From Acidobacteriota bacterium (GTDB lineage: Bacteria; Acidobacteriota; Terriglobia; Terriglobales; Acidobacteriaceae), in the NCBI GenBank assembly GCA_003225055.1, contig QIAU01000130.1, positions 1 to 64,000 of the forward strand: 64,000 nucleotides of DNA, given 5' to 3'. Below are positions 35,225 to 43,728 of this stretch, in pieces. A model generated the notes under the pieces. The model was not told the origin of the DNA. It saw only the letters and a list, made by a program, of their open reading frames with translations, and did not search any database. The stretch's first letter is position 1; each line of letters starts with the position of its first letter. Made by a program: the position numbers and the translations under genes.

Positions 35225-35559
35225 GTCTTCTCGCTTTCCTGTGTGGGAAGCCGTCGGACACAAAAAACTGTGCCTCTGTTCCCCTGGGTTGAACCTGCGG
35301 ATCGAACCCGAGACTCCTACTCTCTATCCCTGGGTGCTCGAGTGGCGGATAGGCCACTCCCGCACTTGTGCTCTCTACGACCTATGCTATTAAGGCCAGG
35401 AGGCCAGGGCAGCAAGAACCCAACGAAAGGCCATAAATTGGGGTCTAGTGGCGTGATTTTGCATTGTATGGGTCTAAGTTGTTGAAAAAGAAAGGGGTTT
35501 ACACGGACGAGTTGCCGATTCCCATTCTTGAATGTGGCGATCATGGGCGCAATCGGCAA
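35225..35559. other. Leader region of the radical SAM gene
   Basis: About 335 bases between the radical SAM start and the end of the alcohol dehydrogenase gene. It contains a 7-bp hairpin (35340-35359) and a short direct repeat GGCCAGGAGGCCAGG near 35393-35407. Part of it resembles a tRNA T-loop, but no cloverleaf forms. Confidence 0.4.
35340..35359. promoter_or_regulatory. Hairpin in leader of radical SAM gene
   Basis: GAGTGGC and GCCACTC arms with a six-base loop, about 115 bases upstream of the radical SAM start. It could be an operator or an mRNA leader structure. Confidence 0.35.
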
Positions 35560-36555
35560 TTAGCGAATTCTCAGCACGCCCGCGCCTTCAATCCGGCTGT
35601 GCTTCAAATCCTCGAGGGCCTGGTTGGCCTCGTCGAGCGCGTAGGTTTGAACTTCGGTTTTGAGGTTGGCATTAGCAGCCAACTCGAGAAACTCGCGGCA
35701 ATCCTGGCGTGTGGAGTTGGCTACGCTGCGGACGATTCTCTCCTGATACAGCAACGAGTAATCCAATTCCGGGATGGGGCTCATAGTGATACCCGCCAAG
35801 GCTAGAGTCCCTCCTTTGCGCAAAACGCGCAGGGCATGGTGCGCCAGAGAGCCCGCGGGAGCGAAGAGGATGGCCGCGTCAAGTTGGCCGGGTGGATTGT
35901 CCTCCGCCCCGCCCACCCAGGCCGCGCCCAGCTTCTTCGCCAGTTCGCGGTGAGCAGCCGTGCGAGTGAACACGTAGACCTCGCAGCCTTCGTGACGAGC
36001 GAGTTGAATCACCAGGTGGGCCGAAGCGCCAAAGCCATATAGTCCCAAGCGCTCTCCGCGTCGAATGTTGCTCAAGCGGTAGGAGCGGTATCCGATGATC
36101 CCCGCGCAGAGAAGCGGAGCGGCATTTTCGTCGGAGAATGATTTGGGCAGCGGGTGTGCGAATTCTTCCGAGACGATCATTGCCTCCGCATACCCGCCGT
36201 TGGCGTGATATCCGGTAAACCGTCCGTTGTCGCACAGGTTCTCCCGTCCCTGAACACAGTATTGGCATATACCGTCCGTCGAGTACAGCCAGGCAATCCC
36301 CACGCGGTCGCCTTCCTTAACTTGGCGCACGCCCGAACTAACGGCATCGACTACGCCGACGATCTGATGACCGGGCACGAGCGGAAGCAGGGGGAGGGGC
36401 AGATCGCCTTCCACGGTGTGGAGATCGGTGCAGACGCCACAGCAGCGCACACGAACACGAACCTCATGAACAGCCGGCGACGGCGTAGGAATCTCGCGTT
36501 GCGCAAGCGGCGACTCTTCGGCAGCCCGTGTCTTCTCCAGCACCATCGCGCGCAT
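35560..36555 (-). CDS. Zinc-dependent alcohol dehydrogenase family protein
   Basis: A 331-residue medium-chain dehydrogenase/reductase. The catalytic zinc Cys lies in CCGVCTDLH (C39, with H46). The usual GHE motif reads PGHQ, a known but less common variant. The structural zinc set is seen as CQYCVQGRENLC. The cofactor-binding Rossmann part has LGLYGFGASAHL. It oxidises or reduces alcohols/aldehydes with NAD(P). It lies upstream of the radical SAM gene on the same strand, so a link to fatty alcohol or aldehyde metabolism is possible but unproven. Confidence 0.92.
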   Translation of the reverse strand: MRAMVLEKTRAAEESPLAQREIPTPSPAVHEVRVRVRCCGVCTDLHTVEGDLPLPLLPLVPGHQIVGVVDAVSSGVRQVKEGDRVGIAWLYSTDGICQYCVQGRENLCDNGRFTGYHANGGYAEAMIVSEEFAHPLPKSFSDENAAPLLCAGIIGYRSYRLSNIRRGERLGLYGFGASAHLVIQLARHEGCEVYVFTRTAAHRELAKKLGAAWVGGAEDNPPGQLDAAILFAPAGSLAHHALRVLRKGGTLALAGITMSPIPELDYSLLYQERIVRSVANSTRQDCREFLELAANANLKTEVQTYALDEANQALEDLKHSRIEGAGVLRIR

Positions 36556-36598
36556 GGGTGCAATTGTATTGGAAAAACATCGGGGACTTGGCTCCGCC

Positions 36599-36646
36599 GG
36601 ACAGCCGAGGGCGATGGCCCTACGGGGGCTGTTGATGCGGCTGTCC
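36599..36646. repeat. Nested palindrome between ClC and alcohol dehydrogenase genes
   Basis: Outer arms GGACAGCC (36599-36606) and GGCTGTCC (36639-36646) enclose a smaller hairpin AGGGC-gatg-GCCCT (36608-36621). It begins right after the ClC stop and may end that transcript or be a REP-like element. There is no U-tract. Confidence 0.6.
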
Positions 36647-38407
36647 CTACGCCTCGCGCTCGACCAGCTTGTAGCGGTTGAGGACGTCCTGCTGTGAGAT
36701 CACACCTTCCAGGCGGCCGAAATCGGCTCGATGCACCACGGGCAGCAGGGGCGACTCATGAATGTGTCGGAGTGCGGCCTCGAGCGGCAGGTCGGGGTGC
36801 AGGCACGGTAGGCGCTGGGACGGAAGGGCGGTGCCGAGCGACAGTTCGCCCTTGCCTTCTCCTTTGAGTCTCGCGACCGTGTCGCGGGTCACCGTAGTCC
36901 AACCACCTGGGCTGAGGTGGACCAGGAAGATATTTGCCGACGAAAGCTGGACGCGCTGATTGACATGCTCGACCGTCTCATCGGAATCGAGCACGGGCCC
37001 AACCGGGGCATGCATCGCGTCTTCGACCCGCAGAATCGTCTCTTCACGTTGTTCTTCCAGCGAGGGAAGCTCTAATCCGTCCTGACGTGTGAGCAGATCG
37101 AAAATTGGCGTGGGTTCGAGAGCTCGCGAGACCACGTAAGCCAGGGTATTAGCCACAATCACAGGAACAATGATGGAGTAATTTCCACTTACCTCCAGCA
37201 CCATGAAAACCGAAGTCATTGGGGCACGCAGGAATCCGGCGAACAAGACACCCATTCCAACCAGACAATAAGTTCCGACCGAACCGGTCAGGTACGGGAA
37301 CACGATTCGCTCCACGTGCCCTACCGCGCCGCCCAACATGGCTCCGATGAATAGAGTCGGAGCAAACATTCCACCGGGAGTACCGCTGACGAAGGAGAGT
37401 GTCGTAGCCAGGATTTTCAGCGCAGCGAGCATGGCCAGCGTCTTCCAGGTAAACTGGCCGTGCATTGCCTCGTCGATATACTCGTAACCGGCACCCATCA
37501 CTTGAGGAAAACCCACATAACCGATCAATCCGATCATCAACCCGGCAATGCCGGGCTGTAGGTATTGCGTCCAGCGCGGCAATACCTTGAGACGGGGGCG
37601 AAGGAACCCAATGCCGCGGGCAAAAATCACCGCCGCGAAACCGCCGACGATTCCCAGCGCAGCATAAGCAAGCAATTCCTGGGGGCGAATCAGTTGGACA
37701 GCGGGAATCCGGAACATGGGTTCAGAGCCCAGGAACCAGCGCATCACTACCACGCTGGAAACAGCCGAAAGAACAACGGATCCGAGAATGCCGGCACTCC
37801 AGCGGCCGATGACTTCTTCAATGACAAAAAGGACGGCAGAAATCGGCGCGTTGAACGCAGCCGCTAATCCGGCGGCCGCGCCTACGGGGGCGAGAAGACG
37901 CAGCTTTTCGCGCGACAGCTTCAGGCGGCGTCCCAAGGCAGAGGCCAGGCTGGCCCCGATCTGGAGCGAGGGATCCTCTGGACCTAGGGAATGTCCAGCC
38001 CCAATCGCCCAGGCCGAGGTAATGAACTTCCCGACGCCGGTACGAAGCGGAATATAACCGTTATAGATGTAGAGCGCCGCTTTGGTTTGGTTGACCCCGC
38101 TGCCGCGTACCGTGGGAAAGGCGTGCAGAACCAGGATCGCGACCACGATTCCGGCGAGGGACGGCGCGAGGATCACACGCAGGCCGGAAGGGGAGAGCCG
38201 TGGCCCCAGCAGCCACAACCGACTCCAGTCGATAGCTAAGCGGAAGCAGACGACAGCCAGCGCCGAAAAGATCCCTATAAAGACCGAGAGAACCAGAAAA
38301 AAACGTTCTTCCCGGAACGCAAATTCGAAGGGCCAGCGCCTTAGGCTGCGGCGCGGGGTAGCGACGGTATCGCAGGGCGTATCTGCCGAGCTTACCGCAG
38401 CACTCAC
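36647..38407 (-). CDS. ClC-family chloride channel/transporter with CBS domains
   Basis: A 586-residue membrane protein with the ClC core (about residues 35-440) and a cytoplasmic CBS pair (about 470-586). Anion-path motifs are GSGVNQTK (GSGIP position), GPEDPSLQIG (GREGP position, keeping the gating Glu but with Pro and Asp in place of Arg and Gly) and GTPGGMFAPTLFIGA (GxFxP position). ClC proteins move chloride, some coupled to protons. The retained gating Glu allows either mechanism. The start is GTG, overlapping the stop of the TPR gene (GTGA). Substrate and direction cannot be told. Confidence 0.92.
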   Translation of the reverse strand: MSAAVSSADTPCDTVATPRRSLRRWPFEFAFREERFFLVLSVFIGIFSALAVVCFRLAIDWSRLWLLGPRLSPSGLRVILAPSLAGIVVAILVLHAFPTVRGSGVNQTKAALYIYNGYIPLRTGVGKFITSAWAIGAGHSLGPEDPSLQIGASLASALGRRLKLSREKLRLLAPVGAAAGLAAAFNAPISAVLFVIEEVIGRWSAGILGSVVLSAVSSVVVMRWFLGSEPMFRIPAVQLIRPQELLAYAALGIVGGFAAVIFARGIGFLRPRLKVLPRWTQYLQPGIAGLMIGLIGYVGFPQVMGAGYEYIDEAMHGQFTWKTLAMLAALKILATTLSFVSGTPGGMFAPTLFIGAMLGGAVGHVERIVFPYLTGSVGTYCLVGMGVLFAGFLRAPMTSVFMVLEVSGNYSIIVPVIVANTLAYVVSRALEPTPIFDLLTRQDGLELPSLEEQREETILRVEDAMHAPVGPVLDSDETVEHVNQRVQLSSANIFLVHLSPGGWTTVTRDTVARLKGEGKGELSLGTALPSQRLPCLHPDLPLEAALRHIHESPLLPVVHRADFGRLEGVISQQDVLNRYKLVEREA

Positions 38408-39558
38408 CGTTCGGCCCCTTCGCGGTTGCGGCCTATCAGGACGAGTGCCTGATCAAGCCCGGTCGGCGAACCGCAGTCTGCCGTTTGTTCTTCCACTTCG
38501 AAGACGAAGTCCATCACGCTTTCCTGGAAGTCGGGATCATTGAAGGTTCTCCCGCGGAGTTTCGGTCCGAGATCTGTCTGTCGGTTGTGGAGCTTCTCGA
38601 TGGAGTTCTCGGCAGCGCCGTGACCGGTGGACTCGCCACGTGCCTCGATGCAGTCATTAAGATGCGCGCTGGCCGCGCGAAAGGCATTTTGCACTCGGCG
38701 CTTGCGTTCTTCCATGGATACGTTGGGTCGGAAGGGGTTGCTTGCGAGAACCAGGTTGGCGGTGTTGAGCTTGTTCCTCGATACCTCGTCTTTGCGGTTA
38801 GCAGCAACGGCCGACTCCAGGTAGCGCACGGCGGTTCGGTAACGGCCGAGCTCAAAAGCCGCTTCCCCTGCTCCGGCGGCAGCTTCGACGTTGCCGTGAT
38901 CAAGCTGTAACACTTGCCGGAACTGGGCAAAGCCGTTTTCGTAATCATCGATTTTGCGGAAGAGTTCCGCGACCTTAAGGTGCAGCCAGGGGTCTGGAGG
39001 CAGCCCAGCCTGCATGGCAATTAACTCGGACTGGACCTGGGCCCGGGCGTTTCTCTGCAACAGAAATTCGACCAATTCCAAGCGCGCAGCACGCCGGTTC
39101 TCATCCGGCTGGCTGTCCCAAATTCCGTAAATTGCGTTGTGGTAATAGCGCAGAGTCTGGCTCATGGCGTCACGGTGTACGGCTAGGCGCGCAAGTTGCA
39201 CATTGACCATTCCGTTTTGCGGCTGCCGCTCCCACAAGTTGATCAAGTACGATTCGGCCTCGTCGAACCGGCCTTCTGCCTCGAGTGCCTGGGCCAGACG
39301 GAATTGATAAACAGAGTTATCCCGATCAAAAGCGAGGGCGGAACGGAAATCCTCGATAGCTCGACCGGCACGGCCAGTTTGCAAGTCCCGCTCGCCCCGC
39401 CCGCGCATTGTTTCCGCCAGCGACGCCTGCCAACTGTGAAAACGTGTGGTGAGCCCCAGAACGGCTGCGAAGGCAGCGACGGCAATCACTGACAAGACCA
39501 GGGAGACCAGTGCTTCGCGTTGCGCCGTGGGCTTGGAGGTTGGCTCTGCCGTGTCCAT
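38404..39558 (-). CDS. Membrane-anchored TPR-repeat protein
   Basis: A 384-residue protein with one N-terminal transmembrane helix (about residues 17-36). It is followed by several tetratricopeptide-type helical repeats, such as GRAGRAIEDFRSALAFDRDN, ALEAEGRFDEAESYLINLW and YENGFAQFRQVLQLDHGN. The C-terminal 100 residues are charged and lack repeats. The frame is open to 39678, but the ATG at 39556-39558 (MDTAEPTSKP) places the membrane helix normally. It overlaps the ClC gene by four bases and so may be cotranscribed. It is probably a scaffold on the periplasmic side; partner unknown. Confidence 0.82.
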   Translation of the reverse strand: MDTAEPTSKPTAQREALVSLVLSVIAVAAFAAVLGLTTRFHSWQASLAETMRGRGERDLQTGRAGRAIEDFRSALAFDRDNSVYQFRLAQALEAEGRFDEAESYLINLWERQPQNGMVNVQLARLAVHRDAMSQTLRYYHNAIYGIWDSQPDENRRAARLELVEFLLQRNARAQVQSELIAMQAGLPPDPWLHLKVAELFRKIDDYENGFAQFRQVLQLDHGNVEAAAGAGEAAFELGRYRTAVRYLESAVAANRKDEVSRNKLNTANLVLASNPFRPNVSMEERKRRVQNAFRAASAHLNDCIEARGESTGHGAAENSIEKLHNRQTDLGPKLRGRTFNDPDFQESVMDFVFEVEEQTADCGSPTGLDQALVLIGRNREGAER

Positions 39559-39632
39559 TAGGTCGTAGGACGAGATAATGTCTCCGCTCCATGTTATCGC
39601 AAGCTTAGGAAACGGGAGGATACTAACCGGGC

Positions 39633-40595
39633 TTAACCAGCGAGTAGTTCCGCTGTTACCAGATCCTCCAATGCGCAACCGACGCTCTTGAACAGCGAAA
39701 GGTCTCCCGGTGAGGTTCGAACCCGCTTCTTGCCGCTTACCAGTTCGTGCAGGTCGGAGAGGATGTGAGTGCGCGTGATAAGGCCGTGGTTTAGCGGGAT
39801 TATAATGTCTCCGGCTTCGGCAAGCGCCCCCTCGTAAGTATCCACAGAGATCCGGGAACGCTCGACCGTGACGTCATCGACTTCGCGCGCCTGCGGCTGG
39901 AAGGCACCTACCAGGTTCAAGTGAGTGCCGAGGCGAAGGAGGTTGCCGTCGAACAGGGGTGTCTTGGAGGTCGTACAGGTACAGAGGACGTCAGACTCGG
40001 CAGCGCAGGTTTTTGAAGAAACTGCTTGGACGGGGGCATCGAGTTCCCTTGCCATCTGGGCGGCAAATGCTTGGCTGCGGCCGGGATCAGAACCCGAAAC
40101 CAGGAATCTCTCAAATTGCCGAACCAGCGGGAGAACCTGGAGATGAGCACGTGCCTGACGCCCGGTTCCGAAAATTCCCAACACCCGCACATCTTCGCGA
40201 GCCAGAAACTTTGTGGCTACCGCTGAGGTCGCAGCGGTGCGTACGTCTGTGAGGTAACGCGCTGAAATCACGAGTTTGGGCGCGCCGGTTTCCAGATCGA
40301 GCAGTAGATAGGTGGCGTGAACTTTCTCTTCCGGATGGGAAGAACCCTGCGAAACCGTCGCCAGTTTGATGCCCAATTCTCGGCCGCCGCGATCATAGCA
40401 CGGCATCACCAGGAAAACGCCCTGCGCCAGGTCCATCTGCATGCGAACGGGGATCAGGGTTGTGGGGTAACGATCGCGAAAGGCTTCCTCGATAGCCCTT
40501 ATGACACGTTTCGGATCGATCGTGACCTTCACATCGTCTTCGGTGAGCGTTCTCACAAGATATTCTGTCCATCCCGCGCAAGTCGGGTAAAGCAT
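39633..40595 (-). CDS. Ornithine cyclodeaminase / mu-crystallin family protein
   Basis: A 320-residue NAD(P)-binding protein of the OCD/mu-crystallin family. It has VHATYLLLDLETGAPKLVISA, YLTDVRTAATSAVATKFLA, and the Rossmann segment LGIFGTGRQARAHLQ, which are diagnostic of the family. The late motif LNLVGAFQPQAREVDD is also family-specific. Members include ornithine cyclodeaminase, alanine dehydrogenase and ketimine reductases, so the substrate is open. It is divergent from the amidoligase operon with only 26 bases between starts. A GTG start at 40556 is an alternative. Confidence 0.9.
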   Translation of the reverse strand: MLYPTCAGWTEYLVRTLTEDDVKVTIDPKRVIRAIEEAFRDRYPTTLIPVRMQMDLAQGVFLVMPCYDRGGRELGIKLATVSQGSSHPEEKVHATYLLLDLETGAPKLVISARYLTDVRTAATSAVATKFLAREDVRVLGIFGTGRQARAHLQVLPLVRQFERFLVSGSDPGRSQAFAAQMARELDAPVQAVSSKTCAAESDVLCTCTTSKTPLFDGNLLRLGTHLNLVGAFQPQAREVDDVTVERSRISVDTYEGALAEAGDIIIPLNHGLITRTHILSDLHELVSGKKRVRTSPGDLSLFKSVGCALEDLVTAELLAG

Positions 40596-40621
40596 ATCCC
40601 ATGGAGTAAGATACCTGCCGC

Positions 40622-41332
40622 ATGAACCGCGAATATCTGAAGGGTCACAGTCGGGAACTGGGACGCGAAATGGAGCTGCTGGTGTTTGGTCACAGCGGCA
40701 TGCCTCTGGTCGTATTCCCGACCTCCCAAGGCAGGTTTTTCGATTATGAGGACCGCGGCATGGTCGGAGCCCTGGCGCCCAAGATCGATCGCGGCGAAAT
40801 GCAGCTTTTTTGCGTCGACAGCGTGGATGCGGAGAGCTGGTACAACAAGGGCGCGCAGCCCCGCGCCAGGGTTATGCGCCATGTGCAATACGAGCGTTAC
40901 CTTTTGCACGAGCTGCTTCCCTACCTGCGCTCGCGCAATCGGAATCTGCAACTGGCCGCAACCGGGTGTAGCTTTGGCGGGTATCACGCCTTGAATTTCT
41001 CGTTAAAGCACCCCGATCTGGTGGCTCAATGTGTAAGCATGGGCGGGGCTTTCGATGTCCACCAGTTTCTCGACGGACATTACGATGACGACTGCTACTT
41101 CAACTGCCCACCTGATTACATGGCGAACATCAGCGACGACTGGTTTCTAAGTCGGTATCGTCGCATGCGCATCGTGCTGGCTACGGGTGAGTGGGATATG
41201 TGCATGGATCAGAATGTGAAGATGTCAGAGATCCTCAACGCGAAGGGTATCGCTCATTGGCTGGATGTCTGGGGCGACCATACCGGCCACGACTGGCCTT
41301 GGTGGCAGAAGATGGCCGTGAAGTACTTTTAG
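40622..41332 (+). CDS. Esterase-like alpha/beta hydrolase
   Basis: A 236-residue protein of the esterase D/putative-esterase group. The nucleophile elbow reads GCSFGGYHA (Ser near residue 118). A late Asp (VLATGEWD) and His (WGDHTGHDWPWW) can complete the triad. It is the first gene of a five-gene plus-strand run including ATP-grasp and carboxylate-amine ligases. It may release a product from a carrier or cleave an ester precursor. No good ribosome site lies before the ATG. The promoter must overlap the start of the divergent OCD gene. Confidence 0.88.
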   Translation: MNREYLKGHSRELGREMELLVFGHSGMPLVVFPTSQGRFFDYEDRGMVGALAPKIDRGEMQLFCVDSVDAESWYNKGAQPRARVMRHVQYERYLLHELLPYLRSRNRNLQLAATGCSFGGYHALNFSLKHPDLVAQCVSMGGAFDVHQFLDGHYDDDCYFNCPPDYMANISDDWFLSRYRRMRIVLATGEWDMCMDQNVKMSEILNAKGIAHWLDVWGDHTGHDWPWWQKMAVKYF

Positions 41333-41344
41333 TGGTCAGCGGCT

Positions 41345-41365
41345 GGTTCCCAGTTCTCGGTTCCG
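41345..41365. repeat. Three-unit heptanucleotide tract
   Basis: Units ggttccc, agttctc, ggttccg between the esterase stop and the ATP-grasp start. Same period and G/T/C-rich style as the other heptad tracts. Confidence 0.4.
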
Positions 41366-41395
41366 CCTACAAGCGGCAGGGCCAGGAGTTCTGTT

Positions 41396-42391
41396 ATGCA
41401 AAAGAAAATTGGAATCATCTTTGGGATGGAGAACACCTTCCCGCCGGCGGTGGCAGACCGAATCAACGGGATGAGAGTAGACGGCGTCAAGGCGGAGTTC
41501 GTGAAGCTCGGCGGCGTGAAAATGGCTGAGCCCAGCGGCTATCGCGTGATCATCGACCGCATTTCCCACGATATTCCCTTCTATCGGGCCTACCTCAAGA
41601 ATGCCGCTTTGAATGGGACGATTGTCATCAACAATCCCTTCTGGTGGACGGCGGATGACAAGTTCTTTAACTACGCGTTGGCCACGAAGCTAGGCGTGGC
41701 CATTCCGCCAACCGTTATTCTTCCCCATAACCAGCACCCTCCCGGGACGACCGACCAGTCGATGCGCAACCTTATTTATCCTCTCAACTGGCAGGAGGTC
41801 TTCGACTACGTGGGTTTTCCAGCTTTCCTGAAGCCTTATGCGGGGGGAGGATGGAAGCACGTCTATAAGGTTCACTCACCGCAAGAGTTTTTTCAGCACT
41901 ACAACCAGACCGGCGACTTGTGCATGACGCTACAGCGCGGCGTGGAGTTCAAGGAATATTTCCGCTGCTATGTGGTCGGCCAGGAAGATGTGCACGTGAT
42001 GGTGTACGACCCGAAGGCTCCCCATCATGAGCGCTACGTGAAGAACCCACCGCCCATTCAGCCTGAGCTGTACGAACGAGTGATGAAAGATTCTCTGACT
42101 CTCTGCCGCGCCCTGGGGTATGACCTGAACACTGTTGAATTCGCGGTCGAGGATGGAATTCCTTATGCGATTGATTTTATGAATCCGGCTCCGGACGCGG
42201 ATGTGAACTCAGTCGGAAACGAGAACTTCGATTGGATCGTCAATCGGGTGGCGGAGCTGGCGGTCGAGAAAGCGCTTAGTGATGAGAATCCAGCGCGGGA
42301 ATTTCGCTGGGCGGCGTTTCTGGCGGGCGTCCCGGAAAAAGAAAGGCCGGCTCGAAAAAAGCAAAAGGGACATAAAGCGGCTAGCCATTAG
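41396..42391 (+). CDS. ATP-grasp ligase (RimK-like)
   Basis: A 331-residue ATP-grasp protein. The nucleotide-binding part has FPAFLKPYAGGGWKHVYKV, with the Lys and the Gly-rich loop, followed by metal-ligand residues in NTVEFAVEDGIPYAIDFMNPAP (E and D/N near residues 243-258). These enzymes activate a carboxylate as acyl phosphate and join it to an amine or thiol. AGGAG lies eight bases before the ATG. It is the second gene of the amidoligase run. The last 30 residues are basic and disordered. Substrates unknown. Confidence 0.88.
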   Translation: MQKKIGIIFGMENTFPPAVADRINGMRVDGVKAEFVKLGGVKMAEPSGYRVIIDRISHDIPFYRAYLKNAALNGTIVINNPFWWTADDKFFNYALATKLGVAIPPTVILPHNQHPPGTTDQSMRNLIYPLNWQEVFDYVGFPAFLKPYAGGGWKHVYKVHSPQEFFQHYNQTGDLCMTLQRGVEFKEYFRCYVVGQEDVHVMVYDPKAPHHERYVKNPPPIQPELYERVMKDSLTLCRALGYDLNTVEFAVEDGIPYAIDFMNPAPDADVNSVGNENFDWIVNRVAELAVEKALSDENPAREFRWAAFLAGVPEKERPARKKQKGHKAASH

Positions 42392-42538
42392 CCGACCAGG
42401 GTTGCCGCGCTTCTGGGAGTTGCGGGTGTTTTTGGGGTGGCGCAGGGCTTCGCCGCCCGCGACTAACCCGCCAACCCAAGCGCGGCGCCTTGTGGCGGTT
42501 GTTATACTTGACCAGCCTGACTTCTCGCGTATCGGGGT

Positions 42539-42562
42539 GGAGAGGCGGCTTGCCGCGTCTCC
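42539..42562. repeat. GC-rich hairpin before the GCS2 ligase gene
   Basis: GGAGAGGCGG and CCGCGTCTCC pair at 9 of 10 positions around a four-base loop, 23 bases before the chosen ligase start. It may shape translation of that gene or mark a break in the operon. A T-rich stretch follows but is not a clean U-tract. Confidence 0.5.
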
Positions 42563-42585
42563 GGCTTTGAGTGTTTCTCCTCAGT

Positions 42586-43728
42586 ATGGGTCCTGCCTTC
42601 ACCATCGGGATCGAAGAGGAATATCAGACCGTCGATCCGGTCTCCCGCGACCTGCGCTCGCATATCCATGCCGAGATGATCGAGAAGGGCAAGATGCTGC
42701 TGCAGGAGCAGGTTAAGGCGGAGCTGCATCAGTCCGTGGTCGAGGTGGGAACGCGGGTTTGCTCCAATATTAAGGACGCCAAGCAAGAGGTCAAGAAACT
42801 GCGCCGCGACATGGTCAGGCTTGCCAAGGAAAACGGGCTGCGGCTGGCCTCAGCGGCGACGCATCCTTTCGCTGACTGGCGGGTGCAGGAAATCACTCCT
42901 GACGAGCGCTACAAGAACATCGTCGAGGATATGCAACTGGTAGCGCGGGCCAACCTGATCTTCGGTCTGCATGTGCACATCGGTGTGGAGGACCGGGAAA
43001 CCGCCATCCACATGATGAATCACGCCCGATACTTTCTGCCGCACATCCTGGCGCTCTCCACCAATTCTCCCTTTTGGCTGGGCATGAACACCGGGCTGAA
43101 GTCGTACCGCTCGAAAGTCTTCGACAAATTCCCCCGCACCAATATTCCCGACTACTTCCCTTCTTGGGGCGAATACGAAAACTTCATCAATCTTCTGATC
43201 AAAACGCGTTCGATCGATAATGCCAAGAAAATCTGGTGGGACATCCGGCCGCATCCTTTCTTTCACACCCTGGAGTTTCGCGTCTGCGACATTCCCATGC
43301 GCGTCGACGAAACCATCGCCCTGGCGGCGCTGATCCAGGCCACTGTCGCGAAGCTTTACAAGTTGTACGCGGCGAACCAGGGGTTCCGCCTGTATCGCAG
43401 GGCCTTGATCATGGAAAACAAATGGCGCGCCTCGCGTTACGGACTGGCTGGCAAGCTGATTGATTTCGGCAAGCAGAAAGAAGTCCCTGTCCATGACTTA
43501 ATTCACGAGTATCTGGATTTCGTGGATGATGTCGTGGACGAACTGGACTCACGCGAAGAACTGAACTACATCCGGACGATTCTGGAAATGGGCAGCGGGG
43601 CCGACCGCCAGGTCCGCGTCTTTGAAGAGACCGGCGACCTGAAAAAAGTGGTCGACTACATTATCGAGGAGACGGAGCTCGGCTTGAGCGAGCGAGCGGC
43701 CTCAAGCGCTTCCAGTAAGACAGCCTAA
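42586..43728 (+). CDS. GCS2-type carboxylate-amine ligase (YbdK family)
   Basis: A 380-residue member of the glutamate-cysteine ligase 2 family. It has TIGIEEEYQTVDP at the N-terminus (the conserved acidic triad), FGLHVHIGVEDRE, LALSTNSPFWLG and HTLEFRVCDIPMRVDET, all diagnostic. These enzymes make gamma-glutamyl-type amide bonds using ATP. YbdK itself has weak GCL activity and many relatives have unknown amines. The open frame begins at 42571; the ATG at 42586 (MGPAFTIG) is preferred. The stop shares its last base with the next gene (TAATG), so the two are coupled. Confidence 0.92.
   Translation: MGPAFTIGIEEEYQTVDPVSRDLRSHIHAEMIEKGKMLLQEQVKAELHQSVVEVGTRVCSNIKDAKQEVKKLRRDMVRLAKENGLRLASAATHPFADWRVQEITPDERYKNIVEDMQLVARANLIFGLHVHIGVEDRETAIHMMNHARYFLPHILALSTNSPFWLGMNTGLKSYRSKVFDKFPRTNIPDYFPSWGEYENFINLLIKTRSIDNAKKIWWDIRPHPFFHTLEFRVCDIPMRVDETIALAALIQATVAKLYKLYAANQGFRLYRRALIMENKWRASRYGLAGKLIDFGKQKEVPVHDLIHEYLDFVDDVVDELDSREELNYIRTILEMGSGADRQVRVFEETGDLKKVVDYIIEETELGLSERAASSASSKTA

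Noticed and set aside
35270-35400. tRNA-like sequence (GGTTCGATCC on the minus strand)
   Set aside because: The T-stem does not pair and no acceptor or anticodon arm can be drawn.
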